DNA from: JALZEG01 sp035942255
GTDB taxonomy: Bacteria; Actinomycetota; CADDZG01; WHSQ01
Direction: 5' to 3'
DNA length: 49,776 bases
Assembly: GCA_035942255.1 (NCBI GenBank)
Contig: DASZDG010000144.1
Coordinates: forward strand, 1-49,776
The position numbers and the translations under genes were made by a program. Position 1 is the first letter of the stretch, and each line of letters begins with the position of its first letter. Shown here piece after piece: positions 11,875 to 20,728 of the stretch. The notes below the pieces were generated by a model, which saw only the letters and a list, made by a program, of their open reading frames with translations, had not been told where the DNA came from and searched no databases.

Positions 11875-12048
11875 GAATCTCGGAGGAACGTCTAATGCAG
11901 CTAAACGTGCCGCGGGGGGCACTCGCGATGAGGACCGCCGCTCGTTGAGGTCTCGAGATTGCTCTTGGCAATCGCAAGCACTAGGAGCACGCGGCCCATC
12001 ACGCAAACGATCTAGGGCGCGCACCGCTGGAGTGGGGAAGGGGGGAAC

Positions 12049-13935
12049 ATGCCGAAGGCATCTGGGCTAGGCCTGGCGTTGCTCGCGGTCTTCGTCCTCG
12101 CGCCGGCTCCCGCACTTGCGCAGGAACCCCAGGTTGAGTTCGTCGGGGACGACGAGCTCTCGGTGTCGTCGGGAACGGCGACGGCCTTAGTCGACAACCT
12201 CACCGACAAGTCGCTCCGTGTGAGCGTCGAGCTCGTGTGGACGGACCTGCTGGACCCCGACCGAGAGCCTGTCAATCCTGAAAAGGCGTTCCTCTACACA
12301 CGTTTCGTCCGCGTTAGACCCGGCGCACGAGGCCACGTGACGATCATGCGCGTAACCGAGACCCAGCTTGCGCAGGCCGAGTTCAACGGCAAGCTGCGGC
12401 TGCGCACGAGGAGCGGCGTCCAGGACGTCTTGCCGGTGAGCCTCACGGTCGGCGGGCCTCCGGCAGTCACGCCACCAGTCAACGTCCTGGTCTCGCAGTG
12501 GGATCTAGTGGACGAGAGGCCGGGACCGTGGTCGGACTTCCCCGACGATCCCTCGGGAGGGCCGTTGCCGCTCGGCTCCGACTCCGGCGCTCCCGAGGGC
12601 ACCGTCGGAACGACCTGGCTTGACGGTCCGGGGGCCGAGACGCTCAAGGTGACCGGGAGCGTGGTGAGCGACGACGACGGCAAAGCGCTGGCGCTCAGCT
12701 TGGAAGGCGATGACGCCGGGCACGGCATATACACGGGCACGTTCGACACCAAGCCCGGGGCAGAGGGGGGCGACATGAAGCTCACGGTCGTCCGGCGCGA
12801 CGGCCCTATGCTCCCGACTCTCGTTCTCCTACTCAGCCTCCTCATCGCATGGGGACTTCAGAAGTGGTTCCCCGGGGGCAAGACGCTCAAGAGTCTCCAC
12901 ACGAGAGCGCGCGCAGCCGAGACTGCCCTGCGCACCCACCCGACCAACGGCAACCTGACGCTCACCGGCGTGGACGAAGCAGTCGCGGCCGCCGGAGCGC
13001 GCCGCAGGGCGCTCGCGCGCCGGCCCGTCCCGGTAACCGTCGCGGAACTCGAAGCTGCGGAGGCCGACGTGGAGGAACTCGAGACTGCAGTCTCCCTCTG
13101 GGGGGCGCTCCCCGGGGCCGTGACCGCGCTCGAAGCCGCGTTGACGAAAGCCGAGGAGGCGATTCCCCAGGGCCCGCCCAATCCGATCACCCAAGCCCCC
13201 GCTTTCATAGATGAAGCCCGCGGGCTCACGGCGGGCTCCGTCGACATCACCGAGCTGCCGGCACGGCTGGCCGCCGTCAGGGCGGCGACCGGGAGCGCCG
13301 CTGGGTGGGGCGAGCTCTACAACCAGCTACTCGAATACGGGGAGCGCTTGGAAAAGATCCAGAACAAGATGAAAAGGGTTCCCGACGACTCACCATGGCT
13401 GCCTCAAGACCGGGCTCTGCTTGCCCGGGGGATCCGTCTGTTCAACCTCGTCAGGTGGGACATGTGGCACGCGGCCGACCGCGCTGACCTCGAGAAGCGA
13501 GGCGTTCACAAGGATCTCCGCGATGCCGAGGAGGTCCTGGGGATGCTCAGCGGATATCTCGAACCCGTCCCGGCGACGATGTTTAACCTCCTGCCCGCGG
13601 ATGCCATTTCCGGCAAGGGACTCAGCCCTATGGCCCTGACGCCGTTGCTGGAGCGGATCGTTTCCGGCTCCGGCGACCTGGGAGGACGCGCGCTGGCCTT
13701 TGCGTCATCGTTCTTGGACCGCGCCGCGACATGGGTCTTCGTATTGGCCGCGGTAGCGGTGTCGATATGGGGCGCGCTGACCACGTTGTACTTCGACAAG
13801 CCGTTCGGGACGCTCCGCGACTACGTCGGGCTCGTGGTGTGGGCGCTCGGGACGACTGCTGCGATCGATGTGATCAACGGCGTCTTGAAGCGCCTCCACC
13901 CGCCGGAGCCGGACGCAGCCGCCGCCAAAGGTTGA
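12049..13935 (+). CDS. Secreted/membrane coiled-coil protein of unknown function
   Basis: A 628-residue protein with a clear Sec signal peptide (LGLALLAVFVLAPAPALAQ, cleavage after ALA near residue 24). Residues 25-245 form a beta-rich extracellular region resembling Ig-like sandwiches. A membrane helix follows (PTLVLLLSLLIAWGLQKW, about 257-274), then a long helical, coiled-coil-prone region of about 250 residues (repeated AAEADVEELETAV-type stretches), and finally two C-terminal hydrophobic segments near 548-600. The topology suggests an envelope-spanning protein with a helical domain on the cytoplasmic side. GGGGGGAAC precedes the ATG. No family recognised. It is the last gene before the second tRNA-Lys copy. 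Confidence 0.7.
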   Translation: MPKASGLGLALLAVFVLAPAPALAQEPQVEFVGDDELSVSSGTATALVDNLTDKSLRVSVELVWTDLLDPDREPVNPEKAFLYTRFVRVRPGARGHVTIMRVTETQLAQAEFNGKLRLRTRSGVQDVLPVSLTVGGPPAVTPPVNVLVSQWDLVDERPGPWSDFPDDPSGGPLPLGSDSGAPEGTVGTTWLDGPGAETLKVTGSVVSDDDGKALALSLEGDDAGHGIYTGTFDTKPGAEGGDMKLTVVRRDGPMLPTLVLLLSLLIAWGLQKWFPGGKTLKSLHTRARAAETALRTHPTNGNLTLTGVDEAVAAAGARRRALARRPVPVTVAELEAAEADVEELETAVSLWGALPGAVTALEAALTKAEEAIPQGPPNPITQAPAFIDEARGLTAGSVDITELPARLAAVRAATGSAAGWGELYNQLLEYGERLEKIQNKMKRVPDDSPWLPQDRALLARGIRLFNLVRWDMWHAADRADLEKRGVHKDLRDAEEVLGMLSGYLEPVPATMFNLLPADAISGKGLSPMALTPLLERIVSGSGDLGGRALAFASSFLDRAATWVFVLAAVAVSIWGALTTLYFDKPFGTLRDYVGLVVWALGTTAAIDVINGVLKRLHPPEPDAAAAKG

Positions 13936-14178
13936 GCCGTCACGGTGATCACTTCCGACTGGTTTGAAGCTCGACGCTTCGCTGTCGGCTCGATGATCTA
14001 TGCAGGCCAGAGTGAGACCCACGAGGATCCATCCCGCGCGATTCTGGGCCGCTTTGGGCCTCAAACGCGCCGCGAGACGCCGGGAAATGACCGCGGACAC
14101 CATCGAAGTACGGCTAGACAAACCCGCAGGTCAGCGACCCTTTCGTGAGAAGTCGCGGGTTGCGCCGCTCCCCCGAAT

Positions 14179-14227
14179 CGGACTCTTAATCCGTAGGTTC
14201 AAGGTTCGATTCCCTGGCGACCCACCC
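14179..14227 (+). repeat. Putative attachment site, copy 2 (partial tRNA-Lys)
   Basis: A 49-base copy of the tRNA-Lys 3' half (48 identical) with no 5' half, so it is not a tRNA gene. It sits in the gap between convergent genes, exactly where two accessory blocks meet. Confidence 0.75.
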
Positions 14228-14245
14228 CAGACGACCCACCCCAGA
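14218..14245 (+). repeat. 14-bp tandem duplication of the tRNA-Lys tail
   Basis: CGACCCACCCCAGA occurs twice head to tail (14218-14231 and 14232-14245). The first eight bases are the end of the tRNA-Lys copy, so the att-like sequence has been partly duplicated again. Confidence 0.8.
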
Positions 14246-14255
14246 CTGTGTTTCG

Positions 14256-17200
14256 CTAGAGGGCCCCAAGCGTCGCCGCGAGAGTGAGCGCAAAGCTGTA
14301 GTCGGGGTCCTCCGCATCGGGATCCCGGCTCATCTTCGGTACCGGCGGAGGGGGTATGAAACCGGGCTCCGTGCCGCGCCAGTAGCGCTCGATCCGGCCG
14401 AGCCCTCCCCCCCGCAACATGTCGCGCACGACGAACGCTGCACTTTGGCCGTCCGCGAGGTTCACCCAGCTCGCCTCCGGAAGAACCGGCAGGGGCGCGA
14501 GGTCCGGCGGCGACACGCCCAGACGAACGGCCTGCAGTTGCCGGCGGAAGGACTGGATCGAGGGCGAGATCCCATTGACGAGATCGGTGTCCGTGAAGAC
14601 GACGTCGCTTCCGCCGTCGAAAGTCATGCCACGCCTCCGGAACGTGCTCGCCCCGACGAGCGCCCACACGTCGTCGACGATGACGACCGTCGACTCGAGG
14701 CGGCTCGGCCGTCCCGGGAAACCGACGGGGTGGAACGCGACGACGCGATTGGAGCTTGGCTCGGCTTCGGCCGCAGTCGGAAGACCCTCGATCGCGGCCA
14801 GTCTCTCGGCGACCTCGCCCGACGCGAAGCCCTCGTAGCCGGGACCGTAGGCAGGGTGCTTCGGGGTGCAGATAAGCACCCGCAGCCCCGGAGCCGCGCT
14901 CAACCGCTGAGCGATCGCGTCGACTAGGTCCACGCCGTGTGACGCCGTCGCGCCCCCGGTGGCGGATACCGCCGTCCGCGTGAAGCCGGGGCTCTCGATA
15001 TAGATGAAGCGGCGAGCGCCCGAGATCGCGCCCTGCAATGACCACTGAGCGTCCCGCCGGCCGTAACACGAGCTCATCAGCTCCCGCCGGAGCTCGTCGT
15101 ACAGCCGCTCCTTCGTCGACGTGTTCAGGGTCGTGTCGTCCTTGAGGTCGTCGAGCTTGGCGATCAAAGCGTCCAGCCCGTCCATCACCTCCTGGCGCTT
15201 GGGAATGCCTTGAGGGACCGCCGCCTTCGCGTCGGTCAACTTGCTCTTGACCCAGTCGACGAGCAGGTCGAATGAGTCGGGAACAAGGCTGAGGTCGCCG
15301 ACGAAGTTGCGGAGGATGCTGAGCTCGGGGGTCTCGACGCCGTTCGCGATCGTCTGCAGAACGGCGGCGGCGAACGTGCCCTGCGAGCTCGTGGACGGAG
15401 ACGCCACTGCGAGCTCCCCCGGCTGCGGGGGCTCATCCCATTTCCCGTCCGCCAGTTCGTCTACGCGCGTCACGACGTTCGTCGTCCGGCGGAATGCAGT
15501 GCGGGCGATGTCGTAGGCGAGGCGCCCGTTGTGAGACGACACGCCGACCACCTGCGTCTCACGTCCACCCGCACCGCCCGGCGAGCCGAGTCGAGGCATC
15601 GCCGAATGGGTCTCTGCGGTGAGCCTGCCCCCCGCCAGGACCGACTTCCAGGCACCGCCGCTCGCCAGCGAGAGGCCCGCGACCACGAGCTCGCGCCGCG
15701 CCATGGTCGGGAGCCGGGGCGCGTTGCGGGGATCGGCGTCCGAGAACAGCGTCAGCGCCGCGGAGAGCGGGTTGTCCAAGAGCGAGGAGCTGACAGGCTG
15801 GACGCCCAAGACCCCCGCGTCGGAGATCCCGCGGCGCGCCGTTGCGGCCTCGAACGAGTTCGCCCCGGAAGGCGGCGCCAGGGTGGTGAGCGGAGGGTTT
15901 ACGACCGAAGCCGTCACTCCGCCGTAGATGCGGGACTCGCCCGAGCGCTTCACGACCACGACGTCGCAGTGCAGGACGGCCACGGCCGGGATGAGGATCG
16001 TCGATTCCGCGGCCCCCGGCGTGCGCAGGCCGAACGGGTCTCGCAGCAACAACATGACGCTGCCGTCCTGCGCCGCGATGCCCCCCGCGCCGTCGCCTCG
16101 CTCCTCGCGCGCGTCCAATCCGAAACGCCGGTTGTAGACGCGGACCGAGGCGTCGGGCGGCAGCCCGTTGAGCTCGAGGACGACGTCGGTGTTGGCAGTC
16201 GATTGAACCCCGTCGTCGTAGAACGCCGCCGTAGGAGTGAACCCGGCGCGCAGCGTGATCGGAAGTGGGCCGGGAGAGGCCTGCGATATCCCGGGCGCGG
16301 GCCAGGCCGGCCAGTACGCGGCGGGTCCCGCCGCAGGCGGCACGTCGAACGCACCGCTGATCGACTGCGCGACTACGAGCGACTCCGTGAGGGGGGTCGT
16401 GGCCAGCGCGGCGGCGGCCGCACCCAGGACGTCGTTCCCGTCCGCGTGGAGGTTCAGGGGCTCGTGCACGCGCACGGTCGGAGGGAGCTCGGCCTCGGCC
16501 CCCGCCCACGACACGTCCGGAGACCCGAGGAGGTAGTCGTCCAGCTTGACGACGCGAATGGCGAAGAAATCGCGACCGAGCGTGACGGTCGACGGCCGGG
16601 CTGGGAAGACGACGTTGCCGGTCATGCGTCCGGTCGTGCCGAGCCCGAGCTTCAGGACGCGCTCGTCCTCGGCGGGGAACGATCCGGTGGAACCAGACGT
16701 CGCTGCTTCCTTCTCGACCTTGCCGGAGAGGTCGCTTCCGGTCCCGCCACCCGCGGCGTCGAGAGTGAACACACCGGAAGCCGTCGCCACCGGCGTGATG
16801 CCCTTCAAGTGAGCCCCGTCGTACGGCAGGCCGGCATGATCGGACAGCCTCAGTCGGACGGTCGCGGGGGCCGCAGAGTGGGCTCCGATCGTCTTCACCT
16901 GCGGGTCCGCGTCGAAGGCGTCAGTGAGCGCGCGCTTCTGCAGCGGATGGTGGGCGTCCATCAGCGCGTAGAACGCGGCGGCGGTCGCAACGGGGTCGAT
17001 CGGCAGCCCGCACGCGTCGTGCACCGTGAGCGTCCCGCCGACGCCGAGGTCGTCCCCCGAAGCGACGTTGCCGGCGGTGGTCGCCACTGTGGGTGACGCG
17101 AAGTAGAAGTAGCGCGGCACGGGCCGTGCGGGAAGCCCGAGGGCGCGCTCCGGGCGGGGCGACGACGCGGGATCCTCGAGCACTTGCGCATAGAGGCGAG

Positions 17201-17495
17201 CGAGGCGCAGATGAGCGTGCGGGAAGACGACGAGCAGGGTGCCTGCGGACGAGATCGGCGCGCCGCCGGCTCCCACGAGCGTCACCCCTAGGTCGGCGCC
17301 GGTCGCGACGGGCCTGATCTCTCCCGCGAGCGGAGCCCTCCATGTCGTCCCCGTCGCGGCGTCCAGCGACATTCCTCCGTCCCCGATGCTTTCGGTTGGA
17401 GTGCCCCCGCTCGTCCACGCGGGGGCGAGGACCGGCATCCCGTGGCCGAACGCCGCCACTCCCACGGTCGTCAGGGCATCGGTGATGGTCGTCAT
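14256..17495 (-). CDS. Giant-operon protein C: beta-rich protein with degenerate PLD-like C-terminal module
   Basis: A 1079-residue protein without signal peptide or membrane helix. Residues 1-740 are beta-rich and of unknown fold, with many Gly/Ala/Pro-rich strands. Residues about 745-825 are helical (KLTDAKAAVPQGIPKRQEVM...). Residues about 830-1000 resemble the second half of a phospholipase D-superfamily domain: GARRFIYIESPGF matches the FIYIENQYF strand, then a LRVLICTP strand, then STVVIVDDVWALVGASTFRR, which matches the SKxxIVDDxxxxVGSANxxRR segment. In the HxKxxxxD motif the His is Glu934 and the Lys is Thr936, while Asp941 remains, so catalysis of the normal PLD type is unlikely. Its ATG shares one base with the stop of the preceding gene (TGATG), indicating translational coupling. 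Function unknown. Confidence 0.75.
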   Translation of the reverse strand: MTTITDALTTVGVAAFGHGMPVLAPAWTSGGTPTESIGDGGMSLDAATGTTWRAPLAGEIRPVATGADLGVTLVGAGGAPISSAGTLLVVFPHAHLRLARLYAQVLEDPASSPRPERALGLPARPVPRYFYFASPTVATTAGNVASGDDLGVGGTLTVHDACGLPIDPVATAAAFYALMDAHHPLQKRALTDAFDADPQVKTIGAHSAAPATVRLRLSDHAGLPYDGAHLKGITPVATASGVFTLDAAGGGTGSDLSGKVEKEAATSGSTGSFPAEDERVLKLGLGTTGRMTGNVVFPARPSTVTLGRDFFAIRVVKLDDYLLGSPDVSWAGAEAELPPTVRVHEPLNLHADGNDVLGAAAAALATTPLTESLVVAQSISGAFDVPPAAGPAAYWPAWPAPGISQASPGPLPITLRAGFTPTAAFYDDGVQSTANTDVVLELNGLPPDASVRVYNRRFGLDAREERGDGAGGIAAQDGSVMLLLRDPFGLRTPGAAESTILIPAVAVLHCDVVVVKRSGESRIYGGVTASVVNPPLTTLAPPSGANSFEAATARRGISDAGVLGVQPVSSSLLDNPLSAALTLFSDADPRNAPRLPTMARRELVVAGLSLASGGAWKSVLAGGRLTAETHSAMPRLGSPGGAGGRETQVVGVSSHNGRLAYDIARTAFRRTTNVVTRVDELADGKWDEPPQPGELAVASPSTSSQGTFAAAVLQTIANGVETPELSILRNFVGDLSLVPDSFDLLVDWVKSKLTDAKAAVPQGIPKRQEVMDGLDALIAKLDDLKDDTTLNTSTKERLYDELRRELMSSCYGRRDAQWSLQGAISGARRFIYIESPGFTRTAVSATGGATASHGVDLVDAIAQRLSAAPGLRVLICTPKHPAYGPGYEGFASGEVAERLAAIEGLPTAAEAEPSSNRVVAFHPVGFPGRPSRLESTVVIVDDVWALVGASTFRRRGMTFDGGSDVVFTDTDLVNGISPSIQSFRRQLQAVRLGVSPPDLAPLPVLPEASWVNLADGQSAAFVVRDMLRGGGLGRIERYWRGTEPGFIPPPPVPKMSRDPDAEDPDYSFALTLAATLGAL

Positions 17496-20400
17496 CAGAA
17501 CACCACCTCTGCGCTGCGGCCGAGTGGATCCGTGACGACGACGACACCCGACGTGACCGCCGCGTCCAGGAGCACCGTGTACTCCGCGACGCCGGCGGAG
17601 TCCGGGACCCGCCGGTTGACCTGCCCCTCGGGCGGCGCCGCCGGCAAGAGCGTCAGAGCGGCCCCCTGCACGACCTCGTCCGCGTGCACGAGCAACAGGG
17701 GCGTCCGCCTTATCGAGCTCCCGTCGGTTGTAAGCCCCACGCCGAGGACTGCGATCGTTGCACGCCCTACGGGCGTCATCCGCACGGGGAGGTCCGTGCT
17801 GAACGCGACGAGGCGCGTCGCGGCGTTGTTCGTCACGGTTGGACCGCTCACCACCGGGCCCTGAGCAGGGGTCAAGACGGCCGACTGGGTGCCCGACGGC
17901 AACGACTCCGCGGCATGCTCGCCACCGGCCAGGTCCTCCGTGCCGATCGCGACCGCGCGGTAGTGGTACGGATACCAGCTCGGAGCGACAGGATCGAGGA
18001 TCGCGTGCCCGGCTTCGGACGGTCCCACGAGTGAATCGACCTGAATGGCTGCCCAGCCCGCGTCCGATGGCTCGATCTTCGGGGGGCCCATCGTGCCGAT
18101 GCGTTCGGCAAGGGTGCTCCTGCGTATCCGGTGCACCCGGAAGCCGGCCGCAACCGGCTGTGGACCCGGCACGACGATCACCTGGATCCCCTGGACCGGC
18201 GTGCGCCGAGTGCGCAGCGACAGCCTCGGCGTCCCGGGCTTGTTGCGCCGCGGCACGGCGACGAGTGCCACGGTTGAGGAGCGCGCCGAGTCGACGCCCT
18301 GCGCGGTGATGCTCGACACACGGTACGCGTACAACGTGTCCGCCGATCGAGGCAGCGTCACTTCCAGGCTCGTCCCGGCGAGCTTGCGCTCGTTCAGCCG
18401 GCTGAAGGCGTGGAGGCTCGCGCTCTCGCCCCCGCCCGTGATCGCGCTGCGCAGCGCCGACGCCCTCGTCACGATCGGCGTCCCATGAGCCGGCGTCGGC
18501 AGGTTAGCCGCGGTCCATAGCGCCGCCTCGGTCGCCTCCCAGACGACGTAGCCGCTCGCGCCCGCGACCGCCGGCCAGCTGAGGACCGCCCGGGCGCGCC
18601 CGGCTGCATCCGGCAACGCCGTCCAGATCACGCCCCCCGGCAATGTCGGGGGCTCGGCGGGAAGCGGGTTTGGCGCGCGGGCGACCCTGGGACCCACGAC
18701 GGCGCTGGACTCGCTCGGGCGCACCATCTCCGCGGCCCCCGCGGTGACCGCATACGCGACCTCGTCCGTGATCGAGAAGTCACATGACACGTTGGTCAAG
18801 TGCACCCGGTACCTCCGGATGTCGACCGACGTGGTGGGCGGCGGCGGGCCCCCCGGCGGGGGCGCGGCTAGGACCTCGACGACGCTGCCCGCATACGGCG
18901 GCAGTATCTGGTTGCCGGCTGCGTCGTGATCGAGCCTGGGCGTCCCGAACGCGTCGAAGGTGATGAGGACGGGCGGTCCGAAGGGGGCCGCCGAGGCAAG
19001 CTGGACTCCTCCGGTGAAGGACGGCGACGGGACGGCCGCGGCCCCCGCGGGGAAGAACTTCCCGTGGATCTCGATGTGGTTGGGCGAACGGTCGGCCCAG
19101 TCCCACGAGACGTCGATCACGAGCGTCGCCGGGACGCTCTTGCCTACGGCGTGTGCCGCATCGAGCTCGAGCTCTGCCCTGTGAAGCCCGGGCACCTGCA
19201 CCAAGGGGGCCGTCGCGGTGTGTGTCGCCTGCGTCCACGACGGCGACCACCGATCGAAGACGTCGCGTCCGATCACGAAGTAGGTGTTCGTGCGGGATCC
19301 CGAGAGAGGCACCGGCGACACGGCGTCTACGAAGCTCGTCCGCGCTCCCACGGGGACCTCGCCTCCCACCGGCTCGGGCCGCTGCGGCACGAACGGGACG
19401 TAGCCACCCGCGCCGGGGGGCCGGGGCGTGTTCAGGACCCGGGCTGCGTTCGGGGCGTCGCCGACGGCGATCCCGTGCGAGGCCGGCAGGGCGGTCACGT
19501 CCCAACGGAGCACGACGCTCTCGCTCGCCGCGGCGTCGCGCGCCGGCGGACGATTCAGGCCGAACCTGGAGGCCGTCAAACCGTCCACCGAAGCCGGGGG
19601 TGCGAGCGGCTCGGCGAACGCCGCCAGCACGAGCGTCCCTATGTGGGGGAGCGTGAACGAGTCCGTGATCATGTAGTCGAGCTCGAACAGGTCATGGAGC
19701 CTGTCAACCGCTAGGTGGATCGTCCCGTAGCCGAGACCCGTTGCAGCCGCGCTGTCGGCGCTCGTGGCCAGGACCGTCGTCGCGACGGCGGGCACCTCGA
19801 ACGAGGTGGGGTCCGCGCCGGCCGTCGCTCCCGGCACGTCCGCCTGCCGGATGCCCGCACCTTGGATCGTCTCCCTGTAGAGAGCCTGGATCTGCGAGGG
19901 GTTGGAGTCGTTGCTGTTGGTCAGGCACGCGTGGATCAGGCCCAACGGTGCGGGGGAAGCGCCGCGCAGCAACGCGAGGTACGCCGCGGGGTCGGCCGCC
20001 GGCCATACCGGGGTGCCGCCGCTCGGTATCGCAGGAGGCTCCGAGTGCAGCGCCTCGGCGATCGCGAGACGTAGATGCGCCGCGACGAACCCGCTCAACG
20101 ACCCGGCCCCGAGACCTTGCGCGCGCGGGTCGTAGACGGGCAGCGCGACCTCGCCCGGCTTGAACGGGAAGCCGACGGTTTCGACCCGGCTCCAACCCTG
20201 TGCGTTGGCGAAAGCGTTCTGCTCGACGCCGATCACGTTGGTGATGCTTCCGCGGCCGGTCACGGAGAGTCCGGTGATCCCGGGTCCGACGAACGAAGCG
20301 GACCCGCTCGTGGTGAGGACGGCCTTCTTGTGGGGCAGCGCCTTGCCGCGCACGTCGATCGGCCGGATCGTAAGGGTCCAGCCGGGCTCCGGGACGGCGA

Positions 20401-20728
20401 GCACTTCGAGGAGGTACATCCCGTCAGTCCAGCTCAGCGTGCTCTGCCCGGTGACGGCGTGCGGGGACGAGCGGAGGGTCACCGTGTACTGCTGGCCATG
20501 GATGTCGTCGCGGCGCCGGGCCCATACCTCGAACGGAGCGCGGGGAAAGCCCAGATCGGGGGACGTCGTCCAGCGCAGCGCAACCGGCGCCATGGACCGA
20601 TCCGAGACGTCCTGCTTGAACGCCTCCAGCACGGGTCGGAGCTGCGCGCGGATCACGAGACCGTGGACCCCTGGACGGAGGGGGGCCCGATAGGCGACGA
20701 ACCAGTTCGGCACCACGCGTCTAGACAT
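17495..20728 (-). CDS. Giant-operon protein B: FnIII-like repeat protein
   Basis: A 1077-residue protein without signal peptide or membrane segment. The N-terminal 650 residues are beta-rich and unfamiliar. Residues about 696-830 have a fibronectin type III pattern (RAVLSWPAVAGASGYVVWEA ... LYAYRVSSITAQGVDSARSS), and residues about 835-950 look like a second such domain (GFRVHRIRRS ... YPYHYRAVAIGTED). The C-terminal 120 residues look like another sandwich. FnIII domains are common in bacterial extracellular proteins and assemblies, so a structural or binding role is plausible (inference). ATG 20728 follows GGGAGC and overlaps the stop of gene A by eight bases; its own stop overlaps gene C. 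No enzyme motif is seen. Confidence 0.75.
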   Translation of the reverse strand: MSRRVVPNWFVAYRAPLRPGVHGLVIRAQLRPVLEAFKQDVSDRSMAPVALRWTTSPDLGFPRAPFEVWARRRDDIHGQQYTVTLRSSPHAVTGQSTLSWTDGMYLLEVLAVPEPGWTLTIRPIDVRGKALPHKKAVLTTSGSASFVGPGITGLSVTGRGSITNVIGVEQNAFANAQGWSRVETVGFPFKPGEVALPVYDPRAQGLGAGSLSGFVAAHLRLAIAEALHSEPPAIPSGGTPVWPAADPAAYLALLRGASPAPLGLIHACLTNSNDSNPSQIQALYRETIQGAGIRQADVPGATAGADPTSFEVPAVATTVLATSADSAAATGLGYGTIHLAVDRLHDLFELDYMITDSFTLPHIGTLVLAAFAEPLAPPASVDGLTASRFGLNRPPARDAAASESVVLRWDVTALPASHGIAVGDAPNAARVLNTPRPPGAGGYVPFVPQRPEPVGGEVPVGARTSFVDAVSPVPLSGSRTNTYFVIGRDVFDRWSPSWTQATHTATAPLVQVPGLHRAELELDAAHAVGKSVPATLVIDVSWDWADRSPNHIEIHGKFFPAGAAAVPSPSFTGGVQLASAAPFGPPVLITFDAFGTPRLDHDAAGNQILPPYAGSVVEVLAAPPPGGPPPPTTSVDIRRYRVHLTNVSCDFSITDEVAYAVTAGAAEMVRPSESSAVVGPRVARAPNPLPAEPPTLPGGVIWTALPDAAGRARAVLSWPAVAGASGYVVWEATEAALWTAANLPTPAHGTPIVTRASALRSAITGGGESASLHAFSRLNERKLAGTSLEVTLPRSADTLYAYRVSSITAQGVDSARSSTVALVAVPRRNKPGTPRLSLRTRRTPVQGIQVIVVPGPQPVAAGFRVHRIRRSTLAERIGTMGPPKIEPSDAGWAAIQVDSLVGPSEAGHAILDPVAPSWYPYHYRAVAIGTEDLAGGEHAAESLPSGTQSAVLTPAQGPVVSGPTVTNNAATRLVAFSTDLPVRMTPVGRATIAVLGVGLTTDGSSIRRTPLLLVHADEVVQGAALTLLPAAPPEGQVNRRVPDSAGVAEYTVLLDAAVTSGVVVVTDPLGRSAEVVF

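Larger units (their letters stand above)
8069..14227. mobile_element. Putative tRNA-Lys genomic island, block 1
   Basis: The block lies between the intact tRNA-Lys and its partial copy. It contains an IS481-like element, a hydrolase gene, a membrane-protein gene and a secreted-protein gene, with lower GC and more A/T-ending codons around 9.4-11.9 kb than the flanks. No recombinase gene is present, so the element is either a remnant or was moved in trans. The island reading is inference from the repeat. Confidence 0.5.
13936..14255. other. Intergenic region holding the island boundary
   Basis: Between the 12049-13935 gene and the end of the giant operon there is no supported gene. The 3' part carries the tRNA-Lys fragment (14179-14227) and a short tandem repeat (14218-14245). 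The two flanking genes converge here, so a terminator is expected, but I see no clear hairpin with a T run. Confidence 0.5.
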
